NCBI RefSeq assembly: GCF_002917095.1
Contig: NZ_PQGA01000002.1
Span: forward strand, 737,837-801,836
Length of the DNA stretch: 64,000 nt
Source of the DNA: Paraburkholderia eburnea
Lineage (GTDB): Bacteria > Pseudomonadota > Gammaproteobacteria > Burkholderiales > Burkholderiaceae
Direction: 5' to 3'
Part shown: positions 35,412 through 46,181 of the stretch, piece by piece
How the letters are laid out: the number at the start of each line of letters is the position of its first letter
Numbering within the stretch: the stretch's first letter is position 1
Position numbers and translations under genes: made by a program
The notes under the pieces: generated by a model
What the model was told of the DNA's origin: nothing
Databases searched by the model: none
What the model saw: the letters and a program-made list of their open reading frames with translations, nothing else

Positions 35412-37049
35412 TCACAACGTCTTCAACAGCGACCGCCTGAGCTTGCCTGTCTCTGTACGCGGCAGGGCGTCGATAAAAGCCACCAGCCGCGGGTATTTGT
35501 ACGCAGCCACCGCGCTTTTCACGAAAGTCTGCAATTCCGCCACCATCGCCTCGTCGCCCTTGAACCCGGGCCGCAGCACCACAAACGCCTTGACCACCTG
35601 GCCGCGCACCTCATCTGGCACGCCCGTCACACCGCATTCGGCCACGGCGGGGTGCTGCATCAGCACTGTCTCTACCTCCGGCCCCGCAATGTTGTAGCCC
35701 GAGGAGACGATCATGTCGTCTGCGCGCGCCTGATAGAAAACGTAGCCATCCGCGTCGATCGACACCGCGTCGCCGGGCAGATTCCAGCCATCACGCACGA
35801 ACGTCAACTGCCGCTCGTCGGCCAGATAGCGACAGCCGGTCGGGCCGCGCACCGCGAGGTTGCCCGTCACGCCCGGCGGCACCGGTTGCAGTGCGTCGTC
35901 GAGCGCCTGCACGACGTAGCCCGGCACCGCACGGCCGATCGAACCGGGGCGCACATCGCCGCCCGCTGACGAAACAAAAATATGGATCATCTCCGTGCCG
36001 CCGATGCCGTCGATCATCTCGATGCCGGTGGCCTCGCGCCAGAGGTCGCGGGTGCCTTGCGGGAGCGCCTCACCCGCCGACACCGTCTTGCGCAGGCTGC
36101 TGATGTCGGCATCCGGCACAAGCGGCGCCATTTGCCGGTAGAAAGTGGGCGCGGTGAAAACGACGCTCGCGCGAAAGCGCTCGATGGTTTGCAGCAGCAA
36201 CGCGGGCGTGAGTTTTTCGATCAGCACTGTCGAAGCGCCCACACGTAGCGGAAAGCAGAGCAGGCCGCCCAGCCCGAACGTGAACGCCAGCGGCGGGGTG
36301 CCGCAAAATACATCATCGGCGGCGGGCTTGAGCACGTGACGAGGGAACAGATCGCACATCGCCAGCACGTCGCGGTGGAAGTGCAGGCAGCCCTTGGGCG
36401 TGCCCGTCGTGCCGCTCGTGAATGCGATGAGGCAGACGTCGTCACCGGCCGTATCGCAGGCGCGAAATCCGGCGGGTTTGACGGCGGCAAGGCTTTCAAG
36501 GCTCTCGGGCGCATCGTCGTGGAAGTAGCACACCTGCTTGAGGTCCGCGCAGAAAAATTCGTCTTCCGGGTTCATGCAGCGCGCCAGTTCTTCCGTGAGC
36601 CGCACATCGCAAAGCGCCGCGCCGACGCGCGCCTTGTCGATGATCTGCTTGAGTTCCTTCGCACGCAGCAGCGGCATCGTCGGCACCGCTACCAGCCCCG
36701 CTTTCAACGTCGCCAGCAACGCCACCGCCATCTGCAGCGTGTTCGGACCGCGCAACAGCACGCGGTTGCCGGGCTGCAGGCCCATGTCCTCAACCAGCAC
36801 ATGCGCGCTGCGATCGACGAGTTCGCGCAGTTGCGCGTAGGTCGTTGCGTGAGCGTTGCCGTCGACTTCGGACCAGATGGCGGGGCGCCCGCCATAGCCG
36901 CGCTCGATGGTCTCGTCCAGCAATTGCGCCGCACAATTGACGCGCTCCGGGTAGGCAACGTCGGCATTGTCGAGCAGCAGCACCGGCCATTGCGATTCGG
37001 GCGGAAGATGATCGCGTGCGAATGTGTCCACGTGAGCGGTCGGTTGCAT
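35412..37049 (-). CDS. 2-aminobenzoate/benzoate-CoA ligase family enzyme
   Basis: A 545-residue adenylate-forming acyl-CoA synthetase. The AMP-binding P-loop IAFTSGTTGTPKG, the GIGGTEMIHIF motif, the YVFYQARADDMI hinge and the catalytic lysine region PRTETGKLRRSLL are all present. Its style matches benzoate-CoA ligases and 2-aminobenzoate-CoA ligase (AbmG type). It would activate the aromatic acid to its CoA thioester using ATP, the entry step for the other enzymes of this operon. It is the last gene, 89 bp after the RidA gene. Exact substrate (anthranilate, salicylate or benzoate) is not determined. Confidence 0.88.
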   Translation of the reverse strand: MQPTAHVDTFARDHLPPESQWPVLLLDNADVAYPERVNCAAQLLDETIERGYGGRPAIWSEVDGNAHATTYAQLRELVDRSAHVLVEDMGLQPGNRVLLRGPNTLQMAVALLATLKAGLVAVPTMPLLRAKELKQIIDKARVGAALCDVRLTEELARCMNPEDEFFCADLKQVCYFHDDAPESLESLAAVKPAGFRACDTAGDDVCLIAFTSGTTGTPKGCLHFHRDVLAMCDLFPRHVLKPAADDVFCGTPPLAFTFGLGGLLCFPLRVGASTVLIEKLTPALLLQTIERFRASVVFTAPTFYRQMAPLVPDADISSLRKTVSAGEALPQGTRDLWREATGIEMIDGIGGTEMIHIFVSSAGGDVRPGSIGRAVPGYVVQALDDALQPVPPGVTGNLAVRGPTGCRYLADERQLTFVRDGWNLPGDAVSIDADGYVFYQARADDMIVSSGYNIAGPEVETVLMQHPAVAECGVTGVPDEVRGQVVKAFVVLRPGFKGDEAMVAELQTFVKSAVAAYKYPRLVAFIDALPRTETGKLRRSLLKTL

Positions 37050-37138
37050 GGTGACTCCGGCTGGCTGGTCGAACGATTCTATTGTGTAGTACTGCTGTGC
37101 TTTTACGGGCTAACCCGGCGTGTCAGGCCAGCAGCGGC

Positions 37139-37555
37139 CTACGACGTGGACAGATGCGCATCGTCGGGAATCACGGCGGTTGCCTCGATTTCCACTTTTG
37201 CGGCGTCTTCCACGAGGGCCACCACCTGAACGGCGCTCATGGCGATGTCGTAGTCGCCGATCAGCTCGCGAAAAGCCGCGCCAATCTCTTTGAGCGATGC
37301 CAGGTACTCCTTCTTGTCGACGACATACCAGGTCAGACGCACAAGATGTTCGGGTTTGCCGCCCGCCGCTTCGAGCACGGCCACGATATTGCGCAGCGCC
37401 TGCACGGCTTGAGCGCCGAACTCGCGGCTGGTGAAGCGAGCGTTTTCGTCCCAGCCGATCTGGCCGGCGATATACACCTGGGTTCCCCGGGCGGCGACGC
37501 CGTTGGCATAGCCGCGCGGCTTGACCCAGCCGGCAGGAAGAAGGGCTTGTTTCAT
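37139..37555 (-). CDS. RidA-family (YjgF) protein
   Basis: A 138-residue RidA/Rid-family protein ([50 protein letters not shown]). RidA enzymes hydrolyse reactive enamine/imine intermediates, forming trimers. Members of this Rid branch occur in aromatic-acid operons where ring cleavage of an amino-aromatic leaves an imine, which supports 2-aminobenzoate as substrate rather than salicylate. It is 18 bp downstream of the acyl-CoA dehydrogenase gene. Confidence 0.88.
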   Translation of the reverse strand: MKQALLPAGWVKPRGYANGVAARGTQVYIAGQIGWDENARFTSREFGAQAVQALRNIVAVLEAAGGKPEHLVRLTWYVVDKKEYLASLKEIGAAFRELIGDYDIAMSAVQVVALVEDAAKVEIEATAVIPDDAHLSTS

Positions 37556-37573
37556 AGGGTTTCGCCTTTTTAG

Positions 37574-38791
37574 TTACGCCGCATCATGAGCCGCGTGATA
37601 TTCCTTCAGCAGATCGCGCCCGACGATCAATTGCTGCACTTCGGTCGCACCTTCGTAGATGCGCAGCGAACGGATCTCGCGATAGAGCGACTCGACCACC
37701 TGCCCACTTTGCACGCCCATACCGCCCCAGAGTTGCACGGCCGCGTCGATCACCTGTTGCGCGCCTTCGCTCGCCTGCCATTTCGCCATCGCCGCTTCGC
37801 GCGTGACGCTCACGCCCTGGTCCCGCAGCCATGCTGCGCGATAGACCAGCAGGGCGCTGCTGTCGATGGTCAGCGCCATCTGCGCGAGCTTCGCCTGCGT
37901 CAGTTGAAAATCGCCGAGCGTCTGGTTGAACATCTTGCGCGAGGCCGCGCGAGCCAGTCCTTCGTCCATCGCGCGGCGCGCAAATCCAAGCGAAGCCGCC
38001 GCCACCGACGTCCGAAAAATATCGAGCGTACGCATCGCGATCTTGAAGCCCTCGCCCGGCATGCCCAGCAATTGCTGCTTGCTCACCCGCGCATTCGTGA
38101 AGCGCAGGCTGGCGAGCGGATGTGGCGCGATTACGTCGATGCGCTCGGCGATTTCCAGCCCCGGTGTGCCGGCATCCACGATCAACGCACTAATGCCGCG
38201 TGCGCCCGGTGCTTCACCGGTGCGCGCGAACACCACATAGAAGTCCGCGATGCCGCCGTTCGAGATCCACGTTTTCTCGCCGTCAAGCACATAATGATCG
38301 CCGGCGTCGCGCGCGGCGAGCGCCATCGCCGCGACGTCCGAACCCGCGTTCGGCTCCGAGAGCGCGAAGGCGGCGATCGCTTCACCTTGCGCAACGCGCG
38401 GCAGATAGCGCGCTTTCTGCGCGTCGTTGCCAGCAAGTGAGATCGCGCCCGAACCGAGCCCCTGCATTGCGAGCGCGAAATCGGCGAGACCCGAATGCCT
38501 CGCCAGCGTTTCGCGCAGCAAACAGACGGCGCGCGTATCGATGGTGTCGCCGTGGCCGCCGTAAGCGGTGCCGCCCACCCCGTAGCGCAGCCAGCCCGCA
38601 GCGCCCAGCTTGCGCACGAACGCGCGGCAGGTATTGTCGACGTCATCGTGCGGTACGTGGGCGAGATGTTCGCGCGCCCACGTCTCCACGTCCGTTGCAA
38701 GCGTGCGGTGTCGGTCTTCGAAGAACGGCCACGCCAGTGCGCCGTGCAGTTTCTCTTCAGCCGAAACATACGATGCATTCGATGAATTCAT
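37574..38791 (-). CDS. Acyl-CoA dehydrogenase
   Basis: Starting at the ATG at 38791, a 405-residue FAD-dependent acyl-CoA dehydrogenase. Family blocks: [20 protein letters not shown], the [20 protein letters not shown] segment, and the C-terminal [20 protein letters not shown] with YEGATEVQ. It introduces an alpha-beta double bond in an acyl-CoA intermediate, passing electrons to ETF. It is 4 bp after the enoyl-CoA hydratase gene. It probably acts on an alicyclic or opened product of the ring-reducing monooxygenase. Confidence 0.92.
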   Translation of the reverse strand: MNSSNASYVSAEEKLHGALAWPFFEDRHRTLATDVETWAREHLAHVPHDDVDNTCRAFVRKLGAAGWLRYGVGGTAYGGHGDTIDTRAVCLLRETLARHSGLADFALAMQGLGSGAISLAGNDAQKARYLPRVAQGEAIAAFALSEPNAGSDVAAMALAARDAGDHYVLDGEKTWISNGGIADFYVVFARTGEAPGARGISALIVDAGTPGLEIAERIDVIAPHPLASLRFTNARVSKQQLLGMPGEGFKIAMRTLDIFRTSVAAASLGFARRAMDEGLARAASRKMFNQTLGDFQLTQAKLAQMALTIDSSALLVYRAAWLRDQGVSVTREAAMAKWQASEGAQQVIDAAVQLWGGMGVQSGQVVESLYREIRSLRIYEGATEVQQLIVGRDLLKEYHAAHDAA

Positions 38792-38795
38792 GTGC

Positions 38796-39653
38796 TCAAT
38801 CCCCCTTGAAAACCGGGCGCGACTTCGCGGCGAAGGCTTCATACGCGCGGCCAAAATCGCGTGTCGCCATGCAGATCGCCTGCGCCTGAGCTTCGGATTC
38901 GATCGCTTCGTCGATGCTCATCGTCCATTCCTGATGCAGCATCGTCTTCGTAATGCCATGCGCGAAGGTCGGCCCCGATGCGAGATCGGCGGCCAGTTTC
39001 TGCGCGTCGGCCAGCAACGTCCCGGGTTCGCACAGGCGGTTGTAGAAACCCCATGCATGACCTTCCTCGCCACTTGCGGAACGACCCGTGTAGAGCAGTT
39101 CCGCGGCACGGCCCTGTCCGATGATGCGCGGCAGGATGGCGCACGCGCCCATATCGCAGCCCGCGAGGCCCACACGCGTGAATAGAAACGCGAGCTTGCT
39201 GCGCGCCGTCGCGTACCGCATATCGGCGGCCATGGCGAGAATCGCGCCCGCGCCCGCGCACACGCCGTCCACTGCGGCGATGATCGGCTGCGGGCAATGA
39301 CGCATGGCTTTCACGAGGTCGCCGGTCATGCGCGTGAACATCAGCAACCCGGGCATCGGCAGATCGACGAGCGGCCCGATAATGTCGTGCACGTCGCCGC
39401 CCGAGCAGAAGTTCTCGCCCGCACCGTGCAGAACAACCGCTTTCACATCAGTCGCATAGGCGAGTTGGCGAAACAGATCGCGCAGTTCCGCATACGATTC
39501 GAACGTCAGCGGATTCTTGCGCTCCGGGCGATTCAGCGTGATCGTGGCCACGCGCGCTTCGACCGACCAGCCGAAATGGCTTGCCTCATAGTCGCCGAGC
39601 GTCGTGCGGTTACCCGCAAAAAGCGCGTCCGCACGGGAGCGTTCTGTCGTCAA
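38796..39653 (-). CDS. Enoyl-CoA hydratase/isomerase family protein
   Basis: The start is taken as TTG at 39653, preceded by GGAG at the right distance; the upstream ATG at 39686 lacks a ribosome binding site. The 285-residue product is a crotonase: [12 protein letters not shown] for the first oxyanion site and [20 protein letters not shown] for the second. Crotonases hydrate, isomerise or cleave CoA thioesters. In this operon it would act on the ring product after oxygenation and reduction, possibly opening the ring. Exact chemistry cannot be read from sequence. Confidence 0.9.
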   Translation of the reverse strand: MTTERSRADALFAGNRTTLGDYEASHFGWSVEARVATITLNRPERKNPLTFESYAELRDLFRQLAYATDVKAVVLHGAGENFCSGGDVHDIIGPLVDLPMPGLLMFTRMTGDLVKAMRHCPQPIIAAVDGVCAGAGAILAMAADMRYATARSKLAFLFTRVGLAGCDMGACAILPRIIGQGRAAELLYTGRSASGEEGHAWGFYNRLCEPGTLLADAQKLAADLASGPTFAHGITKTMLHQEWTMSIDEAIESEAQAQAICMATRDFGRAYEAFAAKSRPVFKGD

Positions 39654-39705
39654 GATGTGTCTCCTTCCTGATATCTTTGATTGCATCGTCTGATGCAGCA
39701 GGCGC

Positions 39706-40257
39706 CTAGGTTTCGAGGCTCTTGCGCAAATGCTGCTTGAGCTTGCCAAGCCTGTCGTGCATCCTGGCTTTCTCGTCGAGCGAGAGACCGCCGAACATTT
39801 CCACCACCCATTGCTCGTGCGCCACCGCCATGCGGTCGAACGCAGCGCGCCCCTCGGGCGTTAGCCGCACCGCGGTCGAGCGTCGATCCTCGGGATCGGT
39901 GTCGCGCACGACAAGGCCTTCCTTTTCCAGTTGATCGGTAATGCCGGTGACGTTGCCGCCCGTCACCATCAGACGGCGCGACAGCTCAGTCATTCGGAGT
40001 CCTTCTGGATGACGTTCGAGCTGGGCCATCAAATCGAAGCGCGGCAAGGTGGTGTCGAATTCCGTACGCAGGCGGCGACGCAACTCGGCTTGCACGAGGT
40101 TGGTCGTGGTGAGCAGGCGCAGCCACAGGCGCAGGCCCATATGGCTATCGGCGCCGGTGCTCATTTCCATATCCACCACGTTTTCTGCGGGTTTTTCGAC
40201 GCCCTTGCGCGTGACTTTGGTGGCCGCATTCTTGCGGGAGGGCAGGGGCGAGGTCAT
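39706..40257 (-). CDS. MarR-family regulator inside the CoA-degradation operon
   Basis: From the ATG at 40257, 183 residues. The winged-helix core has [40 protein letters not shown] and the wing [20 protein letters not shown]. MarR proteins of aromatic clusters are usually repressors released by aryl-CoA ligands. Its start overlaps the SDR stop (ATGA), so the operon would make its own regulator. An N-terminal 50-residue basic/disordered extension is longer than usual. The operator is not identified, but the promoter at 43426-43454 is the obvious target. Confidence 0.9.
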   Translation of the reverse strand: MTSPLPSRKNAATKVTRKGVEKPAENVVDMEMSTGADSHMGLRLWLRLLTTTNLVQAELRRRLRTEFDTTLPRFDLMAQLERHPEGLRMTELSRRLMVTGGNVTGITDQLEKEGLVVRDTDPEDRRSTAVRLTPEGRAAFDRMAVAHEQWVVEMFGGLSLDEKARMHDRLGKLKQHLRKSLET

Positions 40258-41039
40258 GTGATTTCTCCACCGGAAACGGATATCGATTGCCCGGTAATCG
40301 CGGACGATCCGGGTGCGCAGAGCCATAGCACCGCATTGGCGACCTCGTCGGGCTGCACGAAGCGCTGCTGCGGATTGTGGCGCACGAGGATGCTACGCGC
40401 CTCGGCCTCGCTGCGCGAGGTCTTGCGCGTGATCTGATCCAGCGAAGCCTGCAACAATTCCGTTTCCGTATAGCCGGGGCAGACGGCATTGACGGTCACG
40501 CCCTGCGTCGCCACTTCGAGTGCAAGCGCACGCGTCATGCCGATTACCCCGTGTTTCGAGGCGCAATACGCGGCCACATAGGGATAGCCGACCTGACCCG
40601 CCGTGCTCGCCACATTGACGATGCGCCCGCTTTTCTTCGCGAGCATCGCGGGCAACACCGCGCGCGTACACAGGAATGCGCCCGTGAGATTGACGTCGAG
40701 CATGCGTTTCCATAGCGCGAGATCGGTCTGCACGAACGGCGCGGCCGTGGCCTGGCCCGCGTTGTTCACGAGAATGTCGATGGCGCCCAGGCCCCCGGCG
40801 GCGTGCGCGAAAGCGGCATTCACCGCCTCTTCATCGGCCACGTCAACGCTCAAGCAGGCAATATTCTCGCCGCCACCCAATGCCGCACGCTGCGTTTCCA
40901 GCTTCGCCGCATCGCGGCCCATCAGCGTGACGCGTGCGCCCGCGCGCAGCAGCATGGCCGCGGTCGCTGCGCCGATACCGCTGCCGCCGCCAGTCACGAC
41001 CGCATGGCGCTCGTTCAATGTCAGCTCGCTCGTGGTCAT
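40254..41039 (-). CDS. SDR-family dehydrogenase (3-hydroxyacyl-CoA dehydrogenase type)
   Basis: A 261-residue short-chain dehydrogenase: cofactor site [17 protein letters not shown], structural NNAG, catalytic [11 protein letters not shown] (YxxxK) and final [10 protein letters not shown]. Asp/Arg pattern near residue 42 ([10 protein letters not shown]) suggests NADP or mixed use. Expected role: oxidising a hydroxyacyl-CoA in the operon's beta-oxidation-like steps. It overlaps the monooxygenase stop by 4 bp and the MarR start by 3 bp. Confidence 0.9.
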   Translation of the reverse strand: MTTSELTLNERHAVVTGGGSGIGAATAAMLLRAGARVTLMGRDAAKLETQRAALGGGENIACLSVDVADEEAVNAAFAHAAGGLGAIDILVNNAGQATAAPFVQTDLALWKRMLDVNLTGAFLCTRAVLPAMLAKKSGRIVNVASTAGQVGYPYVAAYCASKHGVIGMTRALALEVATQGVTVNAVCPGYTETELLQASLDQITRKTSRSEAEARSILVRHNPQQRFVQPDEVANAVLWLCAPGSSAITGQSISVSGGEIT

Positions 41040-43396
41040 ACCGTTCCTTCCGCGCGCTGCGCGCGTTCGAGCGGCGAGAGGCCCGCTGCAGCCGCTGCGG
41101 CTGCGCGTTCACGCTCGATATTGCGTTCGAGCTGCGTCTTCGCCGCCGTGTATTGATGCGGCCACATCACGTCGAAATAGCCTATTTTTGCGGCCTCGTT
41201 GAGCGTCCACGCGGGATTCGCCAGATGCGGACGCGCCACCGCGCAAAGATCCGCGCGACCTGCCGCGATGATGCCGTTGACGTGATCGGCCTCGGAAATG
41301 GCGCCCACTGCAATCGTCGCGATGCCGGCTTCGTTGCGGATGCGGTCCGCGAACGGCGTCTGGAACATCCGGCCGAACACGGGTTTTTCTTCCTTGCTGA
41401 CTTGACCAGATGACACGTCGATCATGTCGGCACCTGCACCCTTGAACGCGCGCGCGATCTCCACCGCGTCGTCGGGCGTGATCCCGCCTTCGACCCAGTC
41501 GTGCGCGGAAATCCGCACGGAAATCGGTTTGTCCTGCGGCCATACCGCGCGAATCGCCTTGAATACCTGCAACGGATAGCGCAAACGATTCTCGAGCGAG
41601 CCGCCATATTGATCGTTGCGCTGGTTCGTGAGCGGCGAGAGAAAGCTCGACAGCAGATAGCCGTGCGCGCAATGCAGTTCCAGCCAATCGAAGCCCGCTT
41701 CGGCGGCCATCTGCGTCGAGCGCACGAACTGCGCTTCGATTTCGCGTAGTTCGTCTTCGCTGGCTTCATGCGACCACTGGCTCACGCCGCGCAGATATTG
41801 CTGCGGCGACGCGGAGACGAGCGGCCAATTGCCATCGTCGAGCGGCTGGTCGATGCCTTCCCACGCCACCCGCGTCGAACCTTTCGCGCCCGAATGCCCG
41901 AGCTGGATGCCGATCTTCGCATCGGACTGCGCATGCACGAAATCGACGATGCGCTTCCATGCACCCAGATGTTCCGGGGCGTACATGCCGGGGCAGGCGG
42001 GCGTGATACGCGCCTCGGGCGACACGCAGGTCATCTCGGTCATCACGAGCCCCGCGCCACCCATCGCACGCGCACCCAGATGCATCAGGTGATAGTCGCC
42101 CGCCACGCCGTCGCGCGCGGAATACTGCGCCATCGGCGAGACGACCACGCGGTTCTTGAGCGTGACGCCTCGCAGCGTATACGGCGTGAACATCGGCGGC
42201 ACGGCGCGCGCTCCAGCGCCCGCGCGCTGCGCGAGCCACGCTTCGAAACCGCCAAGATATTTCGCATCGCGCTCGCGCAGATTCTCGTGCGAGATGCGCT
42301 GCGAGCGTGTGAGCAGCGAATAAGCGAACTGTTCGGGCTCGAACTTCGCGTATCGATCGACGTGCTCGAACCATTCCGTTGAATTGCGCGCGGCATTCTG
42401 GATCCGCAACACATCGATACTGCGCACGCTCGTGTAGTGATGCAGCGCGGCGCGCAGATCGCCGGGATGCGTGTCCATGCTGTTCGCCAGTTCAATGGCG
42501 TCTTCGAGCGCGAGCTTGGTGCCCGAGCCAATCGAAAAATGCGCCGTATGCGCCGCATCGCCCATCAGCACGACCGGAATGGACTGGCCGTCGGCGTTGG
42601 TTTTCCAGTGCACCCACTCGCGATTCACCACACGCGGAAAGCGGATCCATTGCGACGAGCCGCGCAGATGCGAGGCATTCGAGCGCAACGCGTGGCCGTC
42701 GAGATAACGCGCAAACAGCTTTTCGCAAAAGGCGATGCTGTCTTCCTTGCTCATATCCTCCAGGCCCGCAGCGCGCCAGACACGCTCTGGCGCTTCGACG
42801 ATAAACGTAGAAGTGTTGTCGTCGAAGCGATAGGCGTGTGCCTGAAACCAGCCGAATCCGGTTTCTTCGAATGCAAACGTAAAGGCATCGAACAGCTTCG
42901 AGGTGCCTAGCCACACGAAGCGGCAGTCGCGCAGATCGATATCGGGCTGATAGGTGTGAGCGTACTTCTGGCGCGTGGCGCTATTGAGGCCATCGCTGGC
43001 GATGATGAGGTCGGCGTTCTGCACGTCGTCGTCGCTGATCTGCGATTCGAATACGAGCTTCACGCCGAGTTGTTCGCAGCGCGCCTGCAGGATATTGAGC
43101 AAGCGCTTGCGTCCGATGCCACAAAAGCCATGGCCCGACGAGCGCACCGCACGACCGCGAAAATGGATTTCGATGTCGTCCCAGTGATTGAACGCGTCGA
43201 GGATTTCGGCGGCGCTTTCCGGGTCGGCCGCGCGCAGATTGCCGAGCGTCTGGTCCGAGAACACCACGCCCCAGCCGAAGGTGTCGTAGGGACGGTTCCG
43301 TTCGATCACGGTGATCTCGTAGTCCGGGTGACGCCGCTTCATCAACAGGCCGAAGTACAGTCCGGCTGGCCCGCCACCAATGCAAACAATGCGCAT
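41036..43396 (-). CDS. Two-domain 2-aminobenzoyl-CoA/salicylyl-CoA monooxygenase-reductase
   Basis: A 786-residue fusion. Residues about 1-370 are a flavin monooxygenase (FAD site [20 protein letters not shown], and [20 protein letters not shown] for the second FAD motif). Residues about 395-760 are an old-yellow-enzyme type FMN reductase ([53 protein letters not shown]). Such fusions are known as 2-aminobenzoyl-CoA monooxygenase/reductase in Azoarcus evansii and as salicylyl-CoA 5-hydroxylases. They hydroxylate and, in the first case, also reduce the ring without ring-cleaving dioxygenases. The ATG at 43396 has AGGA at the right distance; an upstream TTG at 43414 is less likely. It is the first gene of the operon. 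Confidence 0.92.
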   Translation of the reverse strand: MRIVCIGGGPAGLYFGLLMKRRHPDYEITVIERNRPYDTFGWGVVFSDQTLGNLRAADPESAAEILDAFNHWDDIEIHFRGRAVRSSGHGFCGIGRKRLLNILQARCEQLGVKLVFESQISDDDVQNADLIIASDGLNSATRQKYAHTYQPDIDLRDCRFVWLGTSKLFDAFTFAFEETGFGWFQAHAYRFDDNTSTFIVEAPERVWRAAGLEDMSKEDSIAFCEKLFARYLDGHALRSNASHLRGSSQWIRFPRVVNREWVHWKTNADGQSIPVVLMGDAAHTAHFSIGSGTKLALEDAIELANSMDTHPGDLRAALHHYTSVRSIDVLRIQNAARNSTEWFEHVDRYAKFEPEQFAYSLLTRSQRISHENLRERDAKYLGGFEAWLAQRAGAGARAVPPMFTPYTLRGVTLKNRVVVSPMAQYSARDGVAGDYHLMHLGARAMGGAGLVMTEMTCVSPEARITPACPGMYAPEHLGAWKRIVDFVHAQSDAKIGIQLGHSGAKGSTRVAWEGIDQPLDDGNWPLVSASPQQYLRGVSQWSHEASEDELREIEAQFVRSTQMAAEAGFDWLELHCAHGYLLSSFLSPLTNQRNDQYGGSLENRLRYPLQVFKAIRAVWPQDKPISVRISAHDWVEGGITPDDAVEIARAFKGAGADMIDVSSGQVSKEEKPVFGRMFQTPFADRIRNEAGIATIAVGAISEADHVNGIIAAGRADLCAVARPHLANPAWTLNEAAKIGYFDVMWPHQYTAAKTQLERNIERERAAAAAAAGLSPLERAQRAEGTV

Positions 43397-43414
43397 GCTC
43401 GCTTCCTCGCTCAA

Positions 43415-43832
43415 TCTGTGAGACCAGAGTAGGCGTCAATGCTTTAGGTGTCAAGTAATTTGCCGTGAGAACGGGTAAGCCCTGGCGCGGCGCGAATCTT
43501 ACGGTCGTCTTGCGCTTTGGGTAGAAACTGCAATCGCTCTGACGAATATGCGATGCTGCAACCCGGCGTCGATCGACAAGCGTTAAAGCTGGCATTGAAT
43601 TCGCATACGCAAGCGGGCCGCGTAATGATGAGCAAGCGGGTGAGCAAGCGACCAGGCCGCCACGCCGCATAGCTTTCAAACGCATTCCGCCGCACTCTGC
43701 TTTTTGCCCATCGATCAGCCATCCTTACGAATCAATTCGAGCGCGCTCTTCGCGCCGATGCTTCACGCCGTGGCAATCCAGTGTTTTTCGACTCTCAACC
43801 GTACGATCAGAACAGAGCGGGAGCCTTCATTG
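43415..43832. other. Divergent intergenic region, 418 bp
   Basis: Holds the leftward operon promoter near its left end. The rest contains no supported gene; open frames through it are extensions of neighbours. A promoter for the rightward OpgC-like gene is expected but not clear. Confidence 0.5.
43426..43454 (-). promoter_or_regulatory. Sigma70-type promoter of the CoA-degradation operon
   Basis: On the minus strand, TTGACA (43449-43454) is separated by exactly 17 bp from TACTCT (43426-43431), placing a start about 25 bases before the ATG at 43396. Direct GTCAA repeats overlap the boxes and could be regulator contacts. Confidence 0.7.
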
Positions 43833-44921
43833 ATGAGCCAGACAGCGCAGCGATCAATCGAAATCGACTTCTTTCGCGGTTTCGCGTTGATTGCGATTGC
43901 CCTCGACCATATTCCTTCCAGCGTGCTTTCGCACGGCATGCTGCATACTTTCGCGTACTGCGATTCGGCGGAAGTTTTCGTGTTCGTCAGCGGCTATGTA
44001 TCGGCGGCGAGCTGGCTTGCGATCGCTGCACGCAAGGGCACCGATGCTGCAAACTGGCGCTTTTTTCGACGCAGCCGGGAAATCTATGCCGCCTATCTGT
44101 GCGCGGCGGTATTGATGCTGCTTTCTGGTGCGGCGGCCGTGGGGTTGCGCGTGGATTCGCCGCTCGTGGGCGTATCGGGCTTCGAGCGTTTCGCCGCGCA
44201 TCCGTTCGCGATGCTCGGCAATATCGCGATCTTTCGCGATCAGCCCTATCTGGCCGGGGTCTTGCCGCTTTATGTCGTGCTCGTGCTCGCGTTGCCTCTT
44301 GTCATGCCGCTCGCGCGGCGTGCGCCCGCAGCCGCGCTGCTGGGCAGCTTTGCCCTCTGGTTTGCAAGTAGCTGGCTCGGGCGCTATCTGCCCTCGGTGC
44401 CCGGATCCATCTGGCCGTTCAATCCCTTCGCATGGCAAGCCATGTTCATGCTCGGTCTGTTGTGCAGGCTTTATCCCGTTTCGGACGCGTTTCAGACCTC
44501 GCGCTTTGGCCGCACCTTGACGTTGCTCGCTTGCGTATTGCTCGCCGCTTTTGCGTTCGTGCGTCTTTTTGTCGAGGTCGATCCGCAGCCAGGCTATATG
44601 AAACAGAATCTCGCGAGCGTGCGCATCGTCAGCTTCGCCACCGTGGCGTGGCTCGCGGCACAGGCCACGCGGCTTGGCTGGGTCGGTTGGCTCGCGCGGC
44701 GTTTGCCGGGCATCGTTACGGTGGGGCAGCAGGGACTCGTGTGCTTCGTGGGCGGTGCGCTGGCGTCGAACACGATCGACACGCTGCTGCACGCGACGCA
44801 TTCCACCACGCTGCTGCCAACGCGCTTGCTGGGCGATGCGCTCGCGATTGGCGCATTGTTGATGCTTGCAGGCGGTGCGCGACGATGGAAAGCCGTTCGG
44901 CCACGCGTGGCGCTCACGTAA
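43833..44921 (+). CDS. OpgC-domain membrane acyltransferase-like protein
   Basis: Starting at ATG 43833 (after CGGGAG), a 362-residue polytopic protein with about 10 transmembrane segments. The N-terminus IEIDFFRGFALIAIALDHIP and following AEVFVFVSGYVSAASW are characteristic of OpgC, the enzyme that succinylates periplasmic glucans, and of related acyltransferase-3 proteins. Substrate is unknown; no glucan synthesis genes (opgGH) are nearby. It appears monocistronic. Confidence 0.85.
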   Translation: MSQTAQRSIEIDFFRGFALIAIALDHIPSSVLSHGMLHTFAYCDSAEVFVFVSGYVSAASWLAIAARKGTDAANWRFFRRSREIYAAYLCAAVLMLLSGAAAVGLRVDSPLVGVSGFERFAAHPFAMLGNIAIFRDQPYLAGVLPLYVVLVLALPLVMPLARRAPAAALLGSFALWFASSWLGRYLPSVPGSIWPFNPFAWQAMFMLGLLCRLYPVSDAFQTSRFGRTLTLLACVLLAAFAFVRLFVEVDPQPGYMKQNLASVRIVSFATVAWLAAQATRLGWVGWLARRLPGIVTVGQQGLVCFVGGALASNTIDTLLHATHSTTLLPTRLLGDALAIGALLMLAGGARRWKAVRPRVALT

Positions 44922-45081
44922 GCCGCTATTTTCAACGGTGAGTGTTTGCGGGAATGCCTGTCGGACGGCCCGCAAAACTATCGCTGTGAACACAGAAAAG
45001 CAACACTCTGTCTTGATGCGCACGCAACGTCACCAAAATCAAAGGTGAGATTTTGCGGGAGTTGCGCGCGCGTGATTTTCA

Positions 45082-45861
45082 TTACGGCGCGACTTCACGC
45101 ACATCGGCGATGGGCGATGTCCCGAATGCATCGCTCAGCGCATAGTCAATCAACTGGCGCGCGGAGTCTTCAGGCGTCGCCAGCTTGCCAGTCTGCTTGA
45201 GTTCTTCGAAGCGTGAGCGCAGCGGAAAGTGATCGACGCTGGTTGAGCGGATCGTCGCCTGCATGCCCGTGTCCACGACGCCAGGCGCCACGCTGCTGAT
45301 GCGCACGCCGTCCGGCGCATCGAGCGCGACCGCCCGCGCATGATGATCGAGCGCGGCCTTGGTGGCGCAATAAACGCTCCAGCCCGCGTAGGCATTGCGC
45401 GCCGCACCGCTCGAAATATGGACGATGCGGCGCTCCTGGGCCTGCACGGACGCCAGGGCGTTGGCCAGCATCAGCGGCGCGGCGACATTGAGCGTGACGG
45501 CGCGGGCAATCGCGCTCGCGTCCTGGGCGCCGGGCGGCGCAATCGGGTCAACCATCCCCGCATTGTTGAACAGCACCACGCACTGTGCGCCTTGCGCGAA
45601 GCGCTGCAGCGCTCCGCCTGCGAGCCATTGTTCGAGCGCAGCGGGATCGGCGAGATCGAGGGTGGCCTCTACAAAATCAGCGTCCCGGGATGCCGATGTC
45701 GAGCGCTTACGCTGCGCCAGCGACGGGTGCGCGCTACGGCCCACGCCGAGCACATCGATCTGGCGCTCCAGCAACAATTCGGCCAGCGCGGCGCCCAGGC
45801 CACGCGAATGGCCCGTGACGATCGCGCGTACCGGAGAAGGGGAAATAACGGATTGGGTCAT
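45082..45861 (-). CDS. SDR-family oxidoreductase (sepiapterin reductase-like)
   Basis: A 259-residue short-chain dehydrogenase with cofactor loop IVTGHSRGLGAALAELL, the NNAG motif in VVLFNNAGMV and catalytic YCATKAALDHHARA. The TGHSRGLG loop is typical of the sepiapterin reductase-like/YciK group of NADP enzymes. Substrate unknown. It stands alone between the OpgC-like gene (convergent) and the ProQ gene (divergent). Confidence 0.88.
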   Translation of the reverse strand: MTQSVISPSPVRAIVTGHSRGLGAALAELLLERQIDVLGVGRSAHPSLAQRKRSTSASRDADFVEATLDLADPAALEQWLAGGALQRFAQGAQCVVLFNNAGMVDPIAPPGAQDASAIARAVTLNVAAPLMLANALASVQAQERRIVHISSGAARNAYAGWSVYCATKAALDHHARAVALDAPDGVRISSVAPGVVDTGMQATIRSTSVDHFPLRSRFEELKQTGKLATPEDSARQLIDYALSDAFGTSPIADVREVAP

Positions 45862-46181
45862 GATTTACAGGGGAAAAACCGAAAATAAAAGCGCGACGCT
45901 GCGCTGTCTTCAGGGAAGCATCGTCGAATGCAATTTTGCGGAATCGAGGGTCCGACGCGACGCAATCAGACAAAAATAAGCGGCATTTTTGCGCCGTGCG
46001 CACAGGAAATCGAGAGGATCAGGCAAGTTTTCAGGCTTCAATATGCAGGGTTTTCGCGTCCAGACGCGCCTTAAAAGCTGCGCAAAATCGGGCGGATCGC
46101 GGCCCCAACGCGCGACGAGACAGAAATGCGGCGCGCGATTCTGTATCATAGCGTCCGATCCAATAAGGAAGAGAGCTGGAC
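45862..46181. other. Divergent intergenic region upstream of the SDR and ProQ genes
   Basis: This 320-bp spacer contains no supported gene. It should hold the promoters for both neighbours. AAGGAAGAG at 46165-46173 serves as ribosome binding site for the ProQ GTG start. Confidence 0.5.
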
